DNA of 64,000 bases from Ceriagrion tenellum (GCA_963169105.1 OY720633.1:143799200-143863199), one strand, 5' to 3'. Shown: positions 1-13,420, numbered from the stretch's first letter. Notes: generated by a model from the letters alone, not told the origin. Translations and numbers: made by a program.

Positions 1-1639
1 CAAATATTTATCGATAAGGACACGTTAGTTATCGAAGTTGGTCATTATAGTTACATCCAATTGTGTCTATGGTGTCTATTTTATAGATTCCGATGGTCTT
101 GTAATATAATTTGTTATTTACTTTGCATTTTTAACTCATTTTTTTACTGAAATGAATCATGAGAAGTAGCAAACCAAAGTTAAATGCCATGCATATTTGC
201 ATTCTATTTTTTTAAAGGAATCCACATGAATATAAACATCGAAGGAACACGGTTACGAAAATGGCAGTTTAAGGACTAAAAATGGTTAATTCTCTGCCAG
301 ATTGCCTGAAAAATACATGGGAGTCATTGTATCTACATTATGCTGTTTGGGATGGAATTTGATACTCGAATACACAGATTTCACAATGGAACTTGAGTTT
401 GTTGTTTCTTTTGTACTACAACTGTTGTAAACTAAATACGGTTATATATTTTTGGCGCTACTGAGTATTATCTTTGTTGAGATCTATAGACTATTGAACA
501 TCATACTTCATCCTCAACTTACGCTTCACAAATAGGTGATGAGAAGTTCTTGCTTTCGGAAAAATCACATGAATTTTCCAAATTAGTTCAATAATCTAAT
601 TTATATAAAAATCCTTTAAACGCATCTTGTGTGCGTGTTCCTGCATTTTCAAAAGCAAAAAATCATGCTGGTGAAGATGTGTTTTTGACACCGGTATTCC
701 ACGATATGTCTGCATGACTTTACGAATCTTCCTGAAAAACCATTTCTCTCGTGAAAAGCAAGTAGCCATGAATCTGGTCTCAATAAATTAGCCCTATGTA
801 TTACCAAGATTAGTTCAACTTTAGATTTTCTGCTATCTAATGTAAATTAAAAATATTGTCATCATTCGCTCAGGTTAGGTTTTTATTCAAGAGTTTACAG
901 TTAAAGTAATTTTCGTCGAGAATATGTTTCTATGATTTTAAATTTGGGAATATGAGATTTTATATATTGCTTTTGGTAACTTGAGCGAGGTATCATTTCT
1001 CCTAGAAATCAATGAATTTGATCGCATTTTAAAGAAAAAAATTTCTCCCATCCAAAGATGCACAAATACCATCTACTTACTGAACTATTTTCCGAGATAT
1101 TTACCAAAAAATCATCAGTTTTTAACAATGATACTTGTATTCACTCCAGAGAGACAATATTTAAAGAAATTGGAATTAACCCCTAGATCATGTGAAAATA
1201 CTGTTGGGCAAACTTGTATGATTTCTCTCCTATTTAAAAAAATAAATGAATGTAAAAATAAAGTCTTCTCAGTGTTTTTTTCAGAATAACAAAAAAATTA
1301 CCGTTGTGAAGGAGTTACAAACAAACCTCGTAAAAAAATGAGTCAAGTTTAATATTTATATAATTATTATTTTTTCGATTAGTCGAAATATTTTGTCAAA
1401 TTAACGTGTATAATTACACTATTATTATAATATTTACTTCATTTTTCTCACAGCTGCTGGAATATAGAATTGAATTCAAATATAGTCTCTCTTATGACTA
1501 GAGAAATATCTTACCCGTTATCTCCACCGTTATCAAATTTACCTCAAATCGGTTTATGGTAATATTGCGAAACAACAACATATTTACGCATCATTCAGGA
1601 CTTAAAAACTTTTTCCCTGGGTAAAATTGCGTGCATTTA
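1..1639. other. AT-rich non-coding stretch
   Basis: I see no gene, repeat family or RNA here. One open frame of 102 codons (981-1289, plus) is Lys/Phe/Ile-rich, has no recognisable domain, and is what AT-rich DNA yields by chance. Confidence 0.6.
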
Positions 1640-2060
1640 ACCTCGAGAAAATTCCTACACCTGTATCCAACTGATGGTACCTGTATTTTTTCTCGTCTTT
1701 TCACTGCATGTCCTCTCTTTTTATCGTGCGGAGACACCTCCAAACGTCCTCATATTGCTCTCTGTCCCCTCCGAATTTTGTGTCTATTTTCCTGGAAGAA
1801 ATACGTGTGTGTATTATTCCTCGCCCGAGAGTTCCGAATGCGCAGACTGTCAAGATCCGTCACCTCGTTTGCCCTTCCGCCCCGCTTAACGCAGGAGTCC
1901 CATGCTCTTTCGAGAAGGAAACCTTCCCTGCCTTCCTACCCGCCTTAACACCGCACTTCCTCTCGTCAATTTGCCGCTCAGTCGCTTCCACGCGTCCCCT
2001 CCCAAGGCTTCCTTCCTTGTTCGATACAACTTCCCCCATTGACTTTGGGTTGCAGGCTCG
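1640..2060. other. Pyrimidine-rich (CT-rich) block
   Basis: The plus strand is strongly enriched in C and T and contains more CpG than its surroundings. Three overlapping open frames of 71-126 codons in different phases arise here, because purine-starting stop codons are rare in such sequence. Having several phases open at once argues for a composition effect rather than a gene. Similar blocks occur near 8460, 12180, 16055, 38690 and 41000. Confidence 0.6.
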
Positions 2061-3034
2061 TGGCTGCAGGAACCTTTACGACACTTGATTCTATTGAAGA
2101 CATAGTACGATAAGCCAGATGCTCATGGCGGAAACAATTACTACAGGAGCTATCCTTAAAGCATTGACTCGATCATTGAACTATGAGGAGTCATGCTCAC
2201 TATGAGGAGAGGATGATCAGTCATGATACTGTGACGCTTTGTTGAATGCATGGTTAATATTCAGTGGGCGAGTTGCCGCTGCTCCATCTATTGTGAGGGC
2301 GATAATGGATATGTGAAAAGGAGATGTTGGTTGGGAATGGTTGCTTCTACGCCGAAAAATAATATTACACAACGAGGTATTTCCAAGAAAATGGTGCAGG
2401 AAATGGAAAATATACAGCGTGATCGTATAATTGATTGTCAAATGTCGATTGAAAATTAGAGTCAATCTTTAACGTAAATTTAAAACCAATTTATGCACCT
2501 ACGAAGCTATTAACATCTTTAGAACGCCTACATACTATGGTAGATCATATCATGAGAATAAAATAATGGAAATAGATTGTAGAATAGAAAAATTCAAAAC
2601 GTCATTTTTCCCGCGATCAATAAGAACCATAATGGCGGCATTAAGACTTTAAATTGAGTTAGCTGACAGGTAGTGTAGGTGATTAATTCATATGCACCCT
2701 AATGCATGTTTATAAATCTGCCGCATAATTGTAACAACACGTTTTACATTTCCCTCAATGACCTGTGTATCACGGTTACATAGTTGCTTTAGAGATGAAT
2801 TTAATGGTTTCTGTAGTATTTGTAGCATACCCGTAGTGTGGTCCATGTTGGTGAAAGTTCATTTCTACACTGTGGTGCTTGTTGGTAATAAGTCAACCCG
2901 CTGCCAAACACCCTTAAAGTGGTTTGTAGGGTAATATGGAGATGTAGATGTCGTTATCCACATTCACTGGTGTAATCGAGGACGGAAATTGAACCACGAA
3001 AGTTATGAACTTTTACATCCTGGTAACTATACTC
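2061..3034. other. Stretch without recognised features
   Basis: No recognised gene or repeat. Open frames on both strands overlap at 2217-2465 (82 and 69 codons), which suggests a local lack of stops rather than a gene. Neither translation resembles a family I know. Confidence 0.55.
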
Positions 3035-3200
3035 TTGGTAGTATATGTGGCGACAGAGAGACGTCCTCGCCTGTTAATCTCGGGTTCGAGTCCCACCTGG
3101 GTAGAGTATTTCTCCACTGAAGAGATGGATGTTTGTGTAAACTGGGTTGGGAAAAGATGGATCGTTATCGCCTTATCCATCCCAGGATAAATAAACTACG
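3035..3200 (+). mobile_element. tRNA-derived SINE-like fragment
   Basis: A clean RNA polymerase III B box, GGTTCGAGTCC, sits at 3083-3093. An A-box-like TGGCGACAGAG lies at 3048-3058, spaced as in tRNA-derived promoters. The sequence around them does not fold as a full tRNA cloverleaf, and a non-tRNA body containing GATGTTTGTGTAAACTGGG follows, as expected for a SINE. The 3' boundary and target-site duplications were not found, so the ends given are approximate. A decayed tRNA pseudogene is the alternative. Confidence 0.5.
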
Positions 3201-5112
3201 TGATAGTAATTACGACGGCATCAACCCTACATCATCTGTAATACAGTAGGCTCATATGGTCCATCTATTTATCGTACTCCATTAGAATACTGTTACGTGA
3301 ATTACGTTAAATGTCATGTGTCAAGCTTCAGTCACTCATAATTGAGAGACACGTGTAGACCTGCAAAGCGAGGAGTTGTCTACAAGAAGAAGTGATATCT
3401 GTGTCGGTATCAAAGGAAATCTCCTCAGAGTGATAGTTCTGTCAAAAATCTGACCTGCATCTTCATCAATCTTCGGTTTATCGATTATTTTTCTTGTACA
3501 ATTATTATATCTATGGAAAGGTTTTCTAAATTCGATTCATCTCTTCTCCATTAAGGACCCTGTTTGTTTCATTAAGCAAAGCTTCCTTTTTCTCTTCAAT
3601 CTGAGATATTTCCACCTGAGGTACCTCTCTAATCTATAATTCAATTCCATTCCATTATCCTGGAGTCAATTCCATGTTATCATGAACGCTGGTGTTTATT
3701 CACGATGCAGTAGTGGTAATGATTTTGAGAGTTAAATAAATACTTAAATATTTGAAAATGTTTGTGTATTTTTTAACGGTTAAGCTTTTGTTTCTCCTAT
3801 TCAACATTTTCTGTTAGTAGCTCGTGATTACCCAAGTCAAAACGTAGTAGTTATCCCACGGTGTCATTAACGCCATTCAAAAAGTACAGCAATTACTGAT
3901 GGTAATGCTGGAATAAGTGATGCAAGGCATCGAAATAGCGGATTAATGGATGTATTTTTTCATAGCGTTGTATTATGATGGCTTAAAATGGGCTTAGAGG
4001 TTTGTAATTTGAATTTGACTTCAATTTTAATTGAAAATTTTAGCTATAACTTGTCAAAATTTTATAGGCATAAAAAAATGAATATTATTAACAGTACCAC
4101 CCAATTTGTTGGTAAATCATTACGTAAAGTTAAATTTCTTTTTGTTGCTCCATTTGTCGTATTTAATGAAGTGCTGTCGGCGGAAAATATTGCACGGGAT
4201 TATGTTGACGTAAATCCTTTGGGGAAATTCGTCCCACAAATGAAGCATTGAAAAAGCCGAAGAAGTGACAGTATCTGCAAATCGCTGTGTAGCTAAATAA
4301 ATAACGCTATCGCTACGCCCTTTCATGGGTAAAATGCAGAAGTTTATTGATCTGGAACGGTAAGGTTTCAAGCAATACAGGCAAATGAAGGTGTTTGTGG
4401 TAAGGAAAATTGGCCATTGGATTTAGAAAGGATAAGCGACATGGATCGTGTAGACTTGGGTCTTGGGTGCAAGATACCTAGAGAGATAAATAATTGGATG
4501 AATTATTAAAAGTACTAATGGATTCATAGTTGGTTATAACAATAAGTAAGGGATAGCTCTACTTTTAAAATTCCGTTACATACACAAGGGGGAACCAGAG
4601 GTTTTCGAAGAGGGGGTTTAAACCTCCACCTGAAAACGATGAAATCGATAGAATTCGCAGGGTATAAGTTTGCGAGTCAATTAGGATAAATGATTTTAAA
4701 GTCGGTAATATTAATCTTCTGGTTATAATTTTCCTCATTATTTCATAATGATTTCTAATACATTATTTTTACGTCATAAAAGTATGTAATGTAGGTTGAT
4801 TTACTTAAGTGAGAGGTAAAGTTGCTGCTGAGAAGACGAGGTAAATTACGTGTACCCACTTGAGATGGGCTGATGTAAGCTATCTACATAGCATAAGTCC
4901 GTCGGCAAACCTTAAAACCGGACAACAAGAGTAGCATCATTGTGATTGGATTGCGGGAGCTCTCCAAGCTCAACCATAAAAAAGCGCATCGAAGGAAATT
5001 GGCGAGCCGATGCTCTTCGGTAAAATTGGATGCGGTCGCCCTCTGCTCCTCCTCGCAATGCAGCAGTCGTTAAACCGATTATTACCGCGCTTGCGGTATT
5101 AAACGGTTGTCG
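3201..5112. other. Stretch without recognised features
   Basis: AT-rich sequence with no supported gene. Frames of 83-87 codons near 3988-4371 lie on opposite strands over the same bases and have no recognisable domain. A small hairpin, ACCGC-gctt-GCGGT, lies near 5088-5101 just before the LINE tail. Confidence 0.55.
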
Positions 5113-5131
5113 GATAATAATAATAATAATT
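5113..5131. repeat. TAA trinucleotide run (LINE tail)
   Basis: Short (TAA)n microsatellite that marks the 3' terminus of the minus-strand LINE fragment next to it. Tails of simple trinucleotides are typical of several LINE clades. Confidence 0.75.
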
Positions 5132-5595
5132 TATTTAACACATACAGGTAACCCCAATTACATGTGTTATAATAAAAATACAATAAAATAAATAAATGCA
5201 TACATGAATCAATCAGGAAAAAGAAAAACAACTGTTTAGGTTCTATTAAAAAATACGAACATTTTCTTTTTTAGGGACACTAAAGGGTCAGAAATAAAAT
5301 CAGCATCTTTATAATTATTCAAAAATTCATTAGCCGTGCGCATCATCCTAGTTAGCGGTTCATATTTACCGACATCCACCCGATTAAAGTGGCATCTGAA
5401 GAGTGGAGTGTGCTTAGTTCTCCTTGGAGAAGCATTTAGGTTGATTAAGCCAAGTAGATGGCTGGAATCCTCATCACCCATCATCATAATTTTACGCAGA
5501 AAGATAGCATCTGAAACCCTCCTTCTGACTCCAAGTGGAGTGAGCGTGAAAAATTTACATAAATTGGGGTATTCGGATGCTGTATAGACAGGACC
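5113..5595 (-). mobile_element. Non-LTR retrotransposon (LINE) 3' end, 5'-truncated
   Basis: Reading the minus strand, a frame runs from about 5590 to a stop at about 5236. It contains VRRRVSDAIFLRKIM, then LINLNASPRRTKHTPLF, then YEPLTRMMRTANEFLNNY. This arrangement (an RR..DAIFLYK-like segment, then R-T/R-R-T, then PL.RM.R..NE) is characteristic of the extreme C-terminus of reverse-transcriptase ORFs in jockey/CR1-like LINEs. About 100 bases of 3' UTR follow the stop. It contains TTGGGGTTACCTGTATGTG and AATAAAT, and ends in a TAA/TTA trinucleotide run at 5113-5131, as LINE tails do. The upstream ORF with the RT and endonuclease domains is absent, consistent with 5' truncation during insertion. 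The longest start-to-stop part is 83 codons (5236-5487). The clade assignment is inferred from motif memory, not from a search. Confidence 0.75.
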
Positions 5596-8440
5596 ATTAT
5601 CCAGAGAACACAGCCATTAAATTACTTAGGATTAGGATGTTGCCTTAGGTATTTGCTACCCCTACGGATTCGTTTGAGGAAAGGAATGCTGCTTCGTCTA
5701 TCGTTTAGAGGTCACCTCTTGACGAAAGCCGGGTTTTTCATTCAATATTTAAGGTTAAGGGTATTATTCTTCCTCCCATTGGGTCTCTGCATGTTGCCCA
5801 AGGCGATTAATTGTGCATAAATCCCCATTTTCCAAACTTTCTCTCGGTATAGAGGCTTATCAGCCGTCAGTTACCGTCCTCACCGGATTAATCCCAAGGA
5901 AACACTCCAACTTTAGGGAGCCCTAAGTTTTAAATAGGTCACACGCAATCAATGTTTCGCTTAATTTCATTAAAATACAATTAAAAGTCATCTTTAACAA
6001 ACAAGTGTATAAAAAATATCGCTGTTTCATTTAACAAACGTTTTTCTCTTGATTGCGGTGAACTTCATCACAAAAATACGGTGGATTAGTTAAACTCTTG
6101 GGAATCACTCTTGCACATATTTATTGGTGAGAGGAAATTCATAAATATTATTAAATCTTAGGAACATCAATTCTATTTTATCAAGGTGAGTAACACGAAA
6201 CATTATGCGTCTACAAAAGATATGTGACACGCTATGAGAAATAATTTGACTGGTATGCCAAGTGATTTTTTTCGTGGATAACATCCTCCTTTTGGTGTTC
6301 ATATTTGTAAGATTATTTTCACAATTGTCTACGAAAGCACTTTGAGCGATTTTCTCGCGCGAGACTACGTACCATGTTACTGATGCATATCTAAGTAATA
6401 TGAAATTTGGCTTCATTTTTAGATAAACATCTAAAAATAAAAGTGTATGGCTCACAACATTAGTAATGAATAGATCAGGTTATTTCCATCCTTAGAGCAT
6501 CACGCCATCCCTCTTTGAATAAACCTGGAGCTGAGAGGTTGCAAAAGTCTTAGAACTTTGGGGCAGTCACGTACTTTACATCGCTTTCTCGTACAATAGA
6601 ATAGAATATTTTTCTGATTGCTCTGGAGGTATGCCCCTTAAGAAAACGAAATATTTTCATTGTTGTACGAGCTTATTCAGAAATGAAAAGTACTTATACA
6701 AAGACAATAGTGGAAGATAATGCAGGCATCAAATTTCATATAGATATATATTCGGTGAAAATAAAAACAGTTAACATGTATTCATGGCATATTCAAATGT
6801 CGCTTGCTTGTACAATAATAAATACGTTTAGAGTAGTGCTAAATAATATTAGTAGATGTAAGGACAAATTAATCAATAAAACATTAGAAGTTAAAATTTA
6901 TGGGTTAAATATTAACGGATTTACTGATATTAGATTTTTCTGCATCTTCAACAGTTGTATCCTGTAAATTGATCTATTAGGTGATAATTCACAAATAGTT
7001 TCCGAGTTCTTCCTTACTAAAATTGTAATCATGGTTAGCCCTGCTCAGGCAAGACTTCAAATGACTTAATACTGTGATGGAAATGAGAGAACCTACCCAA
7101 TTTAGCACGAAATCATTCACATTTGGTTGCTACTAATGATTTTTGGACGACTGTAAATAAATGACTCAGAACACGGAGTAAGACGCAAAATTGCACCACT
7201 TCACATGAAATCTTACTTTATGCGCTTGCGCATCGCGCCACATTAACCCGCTTTGCGGTCGACCCAATCACGATGTTGGACAGAGAAATGCTTATCCAAT
7301 TTACATTTTAAAGTACGGTTTAAAAATGTGCACAATCTTATTTAAAACTTCATGGAACTTTTTCACACTTTTATACTAGAAGTAGAACCACTCCAATGAC
7401 CGCATTGACTAAGGTTCTAGAATGCGCTAGGAGTTATTGTAATTGCTTATCTTTTATCGAATTAAAGTGAAAAAATATGGAGTATAAAAAAGTTTTTAAA
7501 AGTTTTGTTTCCGTTAAAAATATCAAATTTTTATTCACCCTAGTTGGTGGTAAAAGTTATTACGAAATGTGTACAGATTTTTGTCTTTTTTTACATTTTT
7601 AATCATATGATAGCCCGAGTTTGTTCTAGCATATGATTTCCAGATTGTATTTTAAAATGCTAAGATATAATATACCAATTTTGTCAGGAGGTTTCACTCT
7701 GAACTATGAGCATTCAGAGTTTAGAGATAGAGAAAGGTCAAAAGAGTTCCTGTTGGTCAAAAGAGTTCTTGAGACATACTTCACATGCCGATATATCTTT
7801 CACCCGAGAATCACCTTCACGCTGCAGATTATCTTAAAGGCGTTTTATGACACGCTTTTATGAATACCAGAATAAATATGAGGGCTTAAGAAAAAAAGTA
7901 AGCGAATTAGTCTCCTATTTTCTTATCCGGAGTAAGACCAAACCTGGAGCTCCCAATTTAACTTGGGAATCGATCATGCTCTTCCACGACTCCCAAGGAG
8001 AGTCGAATGTTTGTGTGAACACTCTCATACGACTGCATCGAAAGGAATATGGAGAATCTGAGAATGTCGGATTTCAGGGACGCATCCCCCAAGGAAAGGA
8101 GGAAAAAAGAGCTCTTGAAAAGTGCTTGGGGGAGGGAGGGGAAACCCTAAGGGGGACGGGGGACGGGTAAGGCGAGAGTGAAAAATATATATACGAGAGG
8201 ATGAGCCTTGGATAAAGATTTTTCATGGGGTCAGGTACGGATTTCGGGAGATAAATCCCATTCCGAGCGAGTGGAAATCCAAGGCTTCCGAGAAGTAAAT
8301 AGAAAAAAAAACAAAAATCGGAGTTTTTGCGGTTATTCACGGGATTCCCAATCGCAAGCGGTACTGTTTCAAGGCCGTTAGGTCTGTTCCCGCATCGGGG
8401 TCAAGGCAAAAAGGTGGATGGGGTGGGGGGAGCCGCGCGG
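5596..8440. other. Stretch without recognised features
   Basis: No supported gene. Open frames at 6105-6455 (minus, 116 codons) and 6683-6967 (plus, 94 codons) have no domain I recognise and match the local AT-rich composition. A tandem duplication of 19 bases lies at 7736-7773. Purine-rich sequence (GGGGGA-type) occupies about 8080-8170. Confidence 0.55.
7736..7773. repeat. Two-copy 19-bp tandem duplication
   Basis: GGTCAAAAGAGTTCCTGTT is followed directly by GGTCAAAAGAGTTCTTGAG. The first 15 bases match with one change. It is probably a replication-slippage duplication with no evident function. Confidence 0.75.
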
Positions 8441-8700
8441 GAAATGTGATTATAAACTCTGTGTGCTAGGACTAGAGGTTACTACTCTCAGATCTCTCTC
8501 ACCCCTCCTCAAACCCTCGACCTCCCTCGCACTTCCGGCACCACTGCTACACCGCTCCCTCATCCTCCTCCTCCTCTCCACACCCCCCTCCTCACTCCCA
8601 AAAGGTCTCCTTCCAGGACATTATTCACGTCGCACACACACGCAGTGCGCTCTACTTCACTGTAGTGGAGTGCCTCCCTCTACCTACAAGCGAGGATTAT
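8441..8700. other. CT-rich block with a TATA-like box at its edge
   Basis: A GC- and CT-rich stretch containing a (TCC)n-like run near 8568-8580. At 8451-8456 there is TATAAA, and about 38 bases further on a TCAGA that could serve as an arthropod initiator, but the spacing is longer than usual. No open frame that looks like a gene follows within the next few kilobases. Promoter function is therefore only a possibility. Confidence 0.35.
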
Positions 8701-11700
8701 AATTGAGAACTAGGCGGAGTGAGCAGTTCCTCGACGCCCGTTATTAGTTAATTTGTTGATCCTCATGAGAGGCATAAGGTGAGGCAAAAGAATAGGGTTG
8801 ACAGTACTTCGTGCAGTGCACTGCTTCTCGCTTCGTAGATTCCTCACCCTTTCGTGAATGTTAATGGTCGGCTGCGAGTATCTCGCACTATTTTAATTGC
8901 AGTCATTGCCTTCCACGGATTGCGTTTTCAGGCAAGCGGTTCAGCTCTTTCCTCCAGAGTATGGACATGCTTTACTGAGGCAAGCACGTGAAATGATGGG
9001 AAGACCCTTAAATTTCCTATGAAAGACAGGATCAGTCGTTTAGTGCATATCGTACGGTATCTCGGAAAATAACGGATCATATTCTGTATTATAGAACTGC
9101 TACTAGGTTTATTGAAAAACAAAATGACGGGCACTGATTATAAATTTTACTTATATTGGCATCGCGTGGCATCTGCTATCCAAAAATTTTGAACGTTTTA
9201 AAATAATTCATCCAAATTTATTCATGAATATTTGTGCTTAGGAAATGATCTTTATAGATTATTGATTAAAATGAATACATTTTCCTTAAGAACTGAATTT
9301 TTCTATTTGATTTTTGCTCATAAGGCATGATGTTAATTGTTTAAAGGAAAAATACTTTTTATTCTCCAGAATCTTTTGCCTTTTTAATTCAGGTGGCAGT
9401 TATCCTACGAAATGTTTGGTGGGTGGATTTAAAATGCTCCTTAGCAGAGAAAATAGCATTAAATATAACGATTATTTTTTTCATAACTTTTATGAGACAG
9501 AAATATTCGTATCGAGGATTACAGTTTATCTAAAGCAGAAGAAGAACTGAATATATCTGCTCAATAAGTCCATGTGTTTGAGTTTCAATGTGTATAGATT
9601 GAAGTAAGTTGAGTGATTGCTCTTACGACGTCCAGTTTGCCGTAAATGTGTTGAATACACTATTTTCTTCACCACAATTCGATACCAGTACCATACTTCA
9701 CCACAACTATTTTTCTGCGCATGCGAATTTGCCTGCAAAATATCGGCCCATTAGATAAGCGCATCTCATATTTATATTGTTCTTCCAAAACGTTTTGGTG
9801 ATTGCTTACTAATAAATAAAACGAGAAAAATATTTTACTATAAGTATTACTAAGGCGCTGTAAATTCTCTTCAGAGGGTGGACACCATGACACGTTGAAG
9901 CTATAGTGACTATGTCTAGCCATCTCGCGAAGATGACCCTGTCTGAATCACTTAATAGAATTCGTACCAATTCCTCTTTGATGTCTTCCTCAAGTTTCCT
10001 GTGAAACGGGTTTTCCACTGTCTGAAAAATGTAGTTTACAAATTTCATGAAAGTTTTTTCTTCCCCTGGCAAGAGTAACCATTGTGTTTTTCACGTGACC
10101 GGCATGTTTGTATGCCGTTTAGGGAGAAAATGTTACCTTATAAAATTAATACAGTATAAAAATATTTTATTTTATTTCTAGTATTAGACTAACGGCCAAA
10201 TAAATTAAGATATATTTGGACTATTTTTCAAGAAACTCGAAAACATCATTGTAAAAAACGGATTCAAATATTCCAATGAAAATCTCATTTGAAAAACATA
10301 AACCTGTAACAGGAAATAGACCTTACCCATCATCACATTTTTCCCCTTGAAGCCATTCATTTTATTCTTCCAATTTTCTTGTATGTGGCTTAATCAAGAT
10401 CAAATCCTCCTCCAGAGGATGATGAAAGTTTGAAATATAACCAGAATTAACACCACTGCAGAGAACTCGTGCGACCGGCTTTTTCCTACAAGCGTCGTGC
10501 CTTAACGTTGGCCTGCATGTCAGGTTATCGAGCAGACCACTGCAATCTATGCCAAAGTAATCGTCAGCAGAGTAAACAATAGGCTTTATCGATTCAAGAT
10601 AGATAGAATCCATGTCATGGCCTTTAACCTATTCAAGCTTCGTTGTACTGAGAAGTGTAACATCTCTGGATTGAATATAACGTGTTAAATAATATCCCAC
10701 ACTGGAATCATTTCAGCGTATGACGAAATTACATTCCAGAGGTTGATATAATTATATTTATAAGGCATTCACATGCAATCTTTGGAAAACAATGTAAAAA
10801 AAATTTTCTAGACAGGACATGACTGAAAAATGTAAAAGACACACCATTTGCATGGTGAAGGATATGCTTACAGATCAATGCAGTGTAAAATTTATGTCTC
10901 ATCGACATGCATCGCCATATTTATAACAATGATGAAGGAAATATGTATGGAATTAGCATGTCATTAATGACCTTGTTTATTTTGTGTTTGAATACACCAA
11001 AAAAACAGTGGCAGTAATTTTCAATATAAATAATAAGATCACTAAAGGCAAAGGGACAATCCATGAATTCATTGTGCGACAAAAGCCGAATTTCTAGAGC
11101 CTTCAGAAGAAAACTTGCGACTTTTTCTGGAAAAAACGAACTAAATTAGAGCATCGGACTTCTCCATTTACGCTTACATAAAAAGTAGAGTGTACCGCCC
11201 AATTCTGAAGATAGAGCGATTCGAGTGGAGGAATACATTTTTTGACATTTATGTCATATTGGGCAGATCCATGTTGATAATATTGTAGAGTCACAGGCAG
11301 TACAAACTTTGCTGGTTAAAATATCCCATGAGTAATAATGAATGTGTGAAAAATTTAATAAAAATACTCCCTTAAATGACGGTTCAGTTCATAAATTCTT
11401 AAAATAGGAGGCGAGTGATTACATTAGGATAAAATAGGTTCTGAGAATTTTCGGGTTATTTTTTCCTCAAATTTATGAGTAACTGGAAATTAAAACTAGC
11501 GTTACAAAATCAATCGGTGGTGCATTTAGTTATGATTACAACTAGAAAAGAACTGGAGAGTTATAATGCGCATTTTAAAACCCAAATTATGCGCATTTAA
11601 AAATTACTTAAGGCCTTGCTAAGTGACTGGACTTTGCTATTGATTGCTCTGATACGAAGGAAACTCAAAGTATTTGACTTTTTCTGTCTTTCGATTCTAA

Positions 11701-12170
11701 AAAATGCAGTAAAGCCATGAAATACGATGAAAGTCATCTATCCAGAGAAATGAAATTCAGACGATTTAAACCATGTTAATTTTATACATTTTCTTCCGAG
11801 CTAGAGATGTATCATCCTGTTTATAATTAATAGAATGTTACACTGTATCAGTTAACATCATCATTTAGGAGAGGAACTTTTTGAGCTTGCAAAGGAGTAC
11901 CTTATCGTATGAAACAAATCAGGAGGTTATTACTGCGTTCAATGCTTTGCATTCAAACTTCAAGTGAAAGATGCTCTGGTGAACTTTTCGCCTAGATCTA
12001 GTGAAAGGAAATCTCGTTTAGGTGACCGTTCTGTCTTATTCAGTAGTAAATGTCCAGCGTTCTAAAAGCAGCGCAAGTTTCATGTGCCTTTAGATGGCGT
12101 TCCAGTTGTGTTACAGCTTGCAAGGTTGTGCGTGGAGCTTTGAGGAAAGAGATTCTCCGGAGGCTCATCT
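8701..12170. other. Stretch without recognised features
   Basis: AT-rich, no supported gene. Frames at 9669-10072 (minus) and 10362-10613 (minus) show no recognised domain. The 14-mer CCTCCAGAGGATGA at 10409-10422 recurs in the loop region of the foldback element at 14724-14737, which hints at a decayed repeat here. Confidence 0.5.
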
Positions 12171-12179
12171 GTTGGTGAC

Positions 12180-12330
12180 ATCGCCATCAGCTTCTCCTTT
12201 TGCTAATCCCTCGATTTTTTCTCGTTTCACTCCCTCTCTCAACCGCAGCATCATCTCACCCCCATCTCTCAGTCCCATACGCACCCTTTCATGTGAGGTT
12301 CCTTCTCTTACGCTTGAACGGGCGATGAAT
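12180..12330. other. CT-rich block
   Basis: A pyrimidine-rich segment with open frames on both strands (plus 12094-12342, minus 12165-12386). It belongs to the same compositional class as the block at 1640-2060. I see no gene. Confidence 0.5.
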
Positions 12331-13120
12331 GGCCTGGAATGAGTCCTCCGTAGGACCATTCGAGTGTTTGAGATGTCGTTCTCCAAAAGGATCTTGGTGG
12401 GTTGTGGTCTTAAAGAGCTTTTGTGTACAAATGTTTAACTCCTTGAAGTAGGGTAAGTAATCATCTTCATCGAAATTTTCCCTAAGCCGTAGTTAGACGG
12501 TAGGTAATGCAATATTCGAATGAATTAGTTTTTTTCCATGGGAAATAAAATCGTTGAACATTACCTGAGCGTCCCATTGCTGTATCAATATGATGGGTGA
12601 GAAAGGGAGGAAAGTAAGTGATTATAAGAGAAATATGAGGCTAATAGGATAACAAGGAGGGTCCTGGGAGGGATTCAACCTTAGAGGATATAATTAGGGT
12701 GAACGTCGACTACAAGAGAATATTTTTCCGCTAAAAGGGCAACAAATTAAACTTGACCATGTCAGGTATAACTTCGTAGATGTATCCATCATAAAAAGAA
12801 AACTTTGTACTTTTTTGCAGTTTTCAATTTTTCACCACACGTTTCACAGTTTTATTGCATCATTCGGTACAAAGGTTTGCTTAATACTTGTTTATTTATT
12901 GTTGTGACACCAACGTGGAGGTGGGGGAGAAACATTATCGTATAGAAGAGAAGGCAGGAGAATATAGATTAAGGGCTGGTGTGAGGTGGGAAGGACAATC
13001 TTGTTCAAAAAGGAAGTTTTAACGGAAAGGAGTGGGGAAGGGTGCGGGAAAAGTTTCGCATTTCCAATGTTGCTTGAGTGTCTAATAATTTCAATTTCAG
13101 ATTTTCCCGGCGTATCTGAT

Positions 13121-13255
13121 GGATAAAGGTTTCTCTTGGATGGATAAAAGCTTCGGAAGCTGAACCCCCCCTGATGATGGAGGACAAGTCGTTTTCCGAA
13201 ACGTTGGGCCCCATGGACCTGCTCACCCGGTGGAAGACCCGAGAAACCTTTATCC
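13121..13255. mobile_element. Small element with 15-bp perfect inverted ends and a hammerhead-like core
   Basis: GGATAAAGGTTTCTC at 13121-13135 is the exact reverse complement of GAGAAACCTTTATCC at 13241-13255. Between them, CTGATGA (13171-13177) is followed by one T, then GGAGGAC (13179-13185), loop AAGTC, then GTTTTCC (13191-13197), which pairs with GGAGGAC through Watson-Crick and G-U pairs. GAAAC (13198-13202) comes next. This order resembles a hammerhead ribozyme: core, stem II, GAAA. Where the U of the cleavage triplet is expected, G occurs (GGC at 13207-13209), and there is one extra base before stem II, so this copy should be inactive. Penelope-like retroelements carry such motifs in their terminal repeats; assignment to that group is an inference. 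Confidence 0.5.
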
Positions 13256-13420
13256 AATTTCAATCTGTTCTAAAACATCTAATTTGAACTTTTCGGGAGG
13301 ATATGTAAAATTTCTGGGTTAAAATCGTTAATACGATCCTACTCAAGAAGATGTTTGGCAATAAGGGAGGTGAAATCCTTATTTATTAAAATTCTGGAGT
13401 GCATAGTTAATATTGACAAA

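Noticed and set aside
3083..3093. Possible functional tRNA gene
   Set aside because: The B box is good, but no cloverleaf with acceptor and anticodon stems can be drawn around it.
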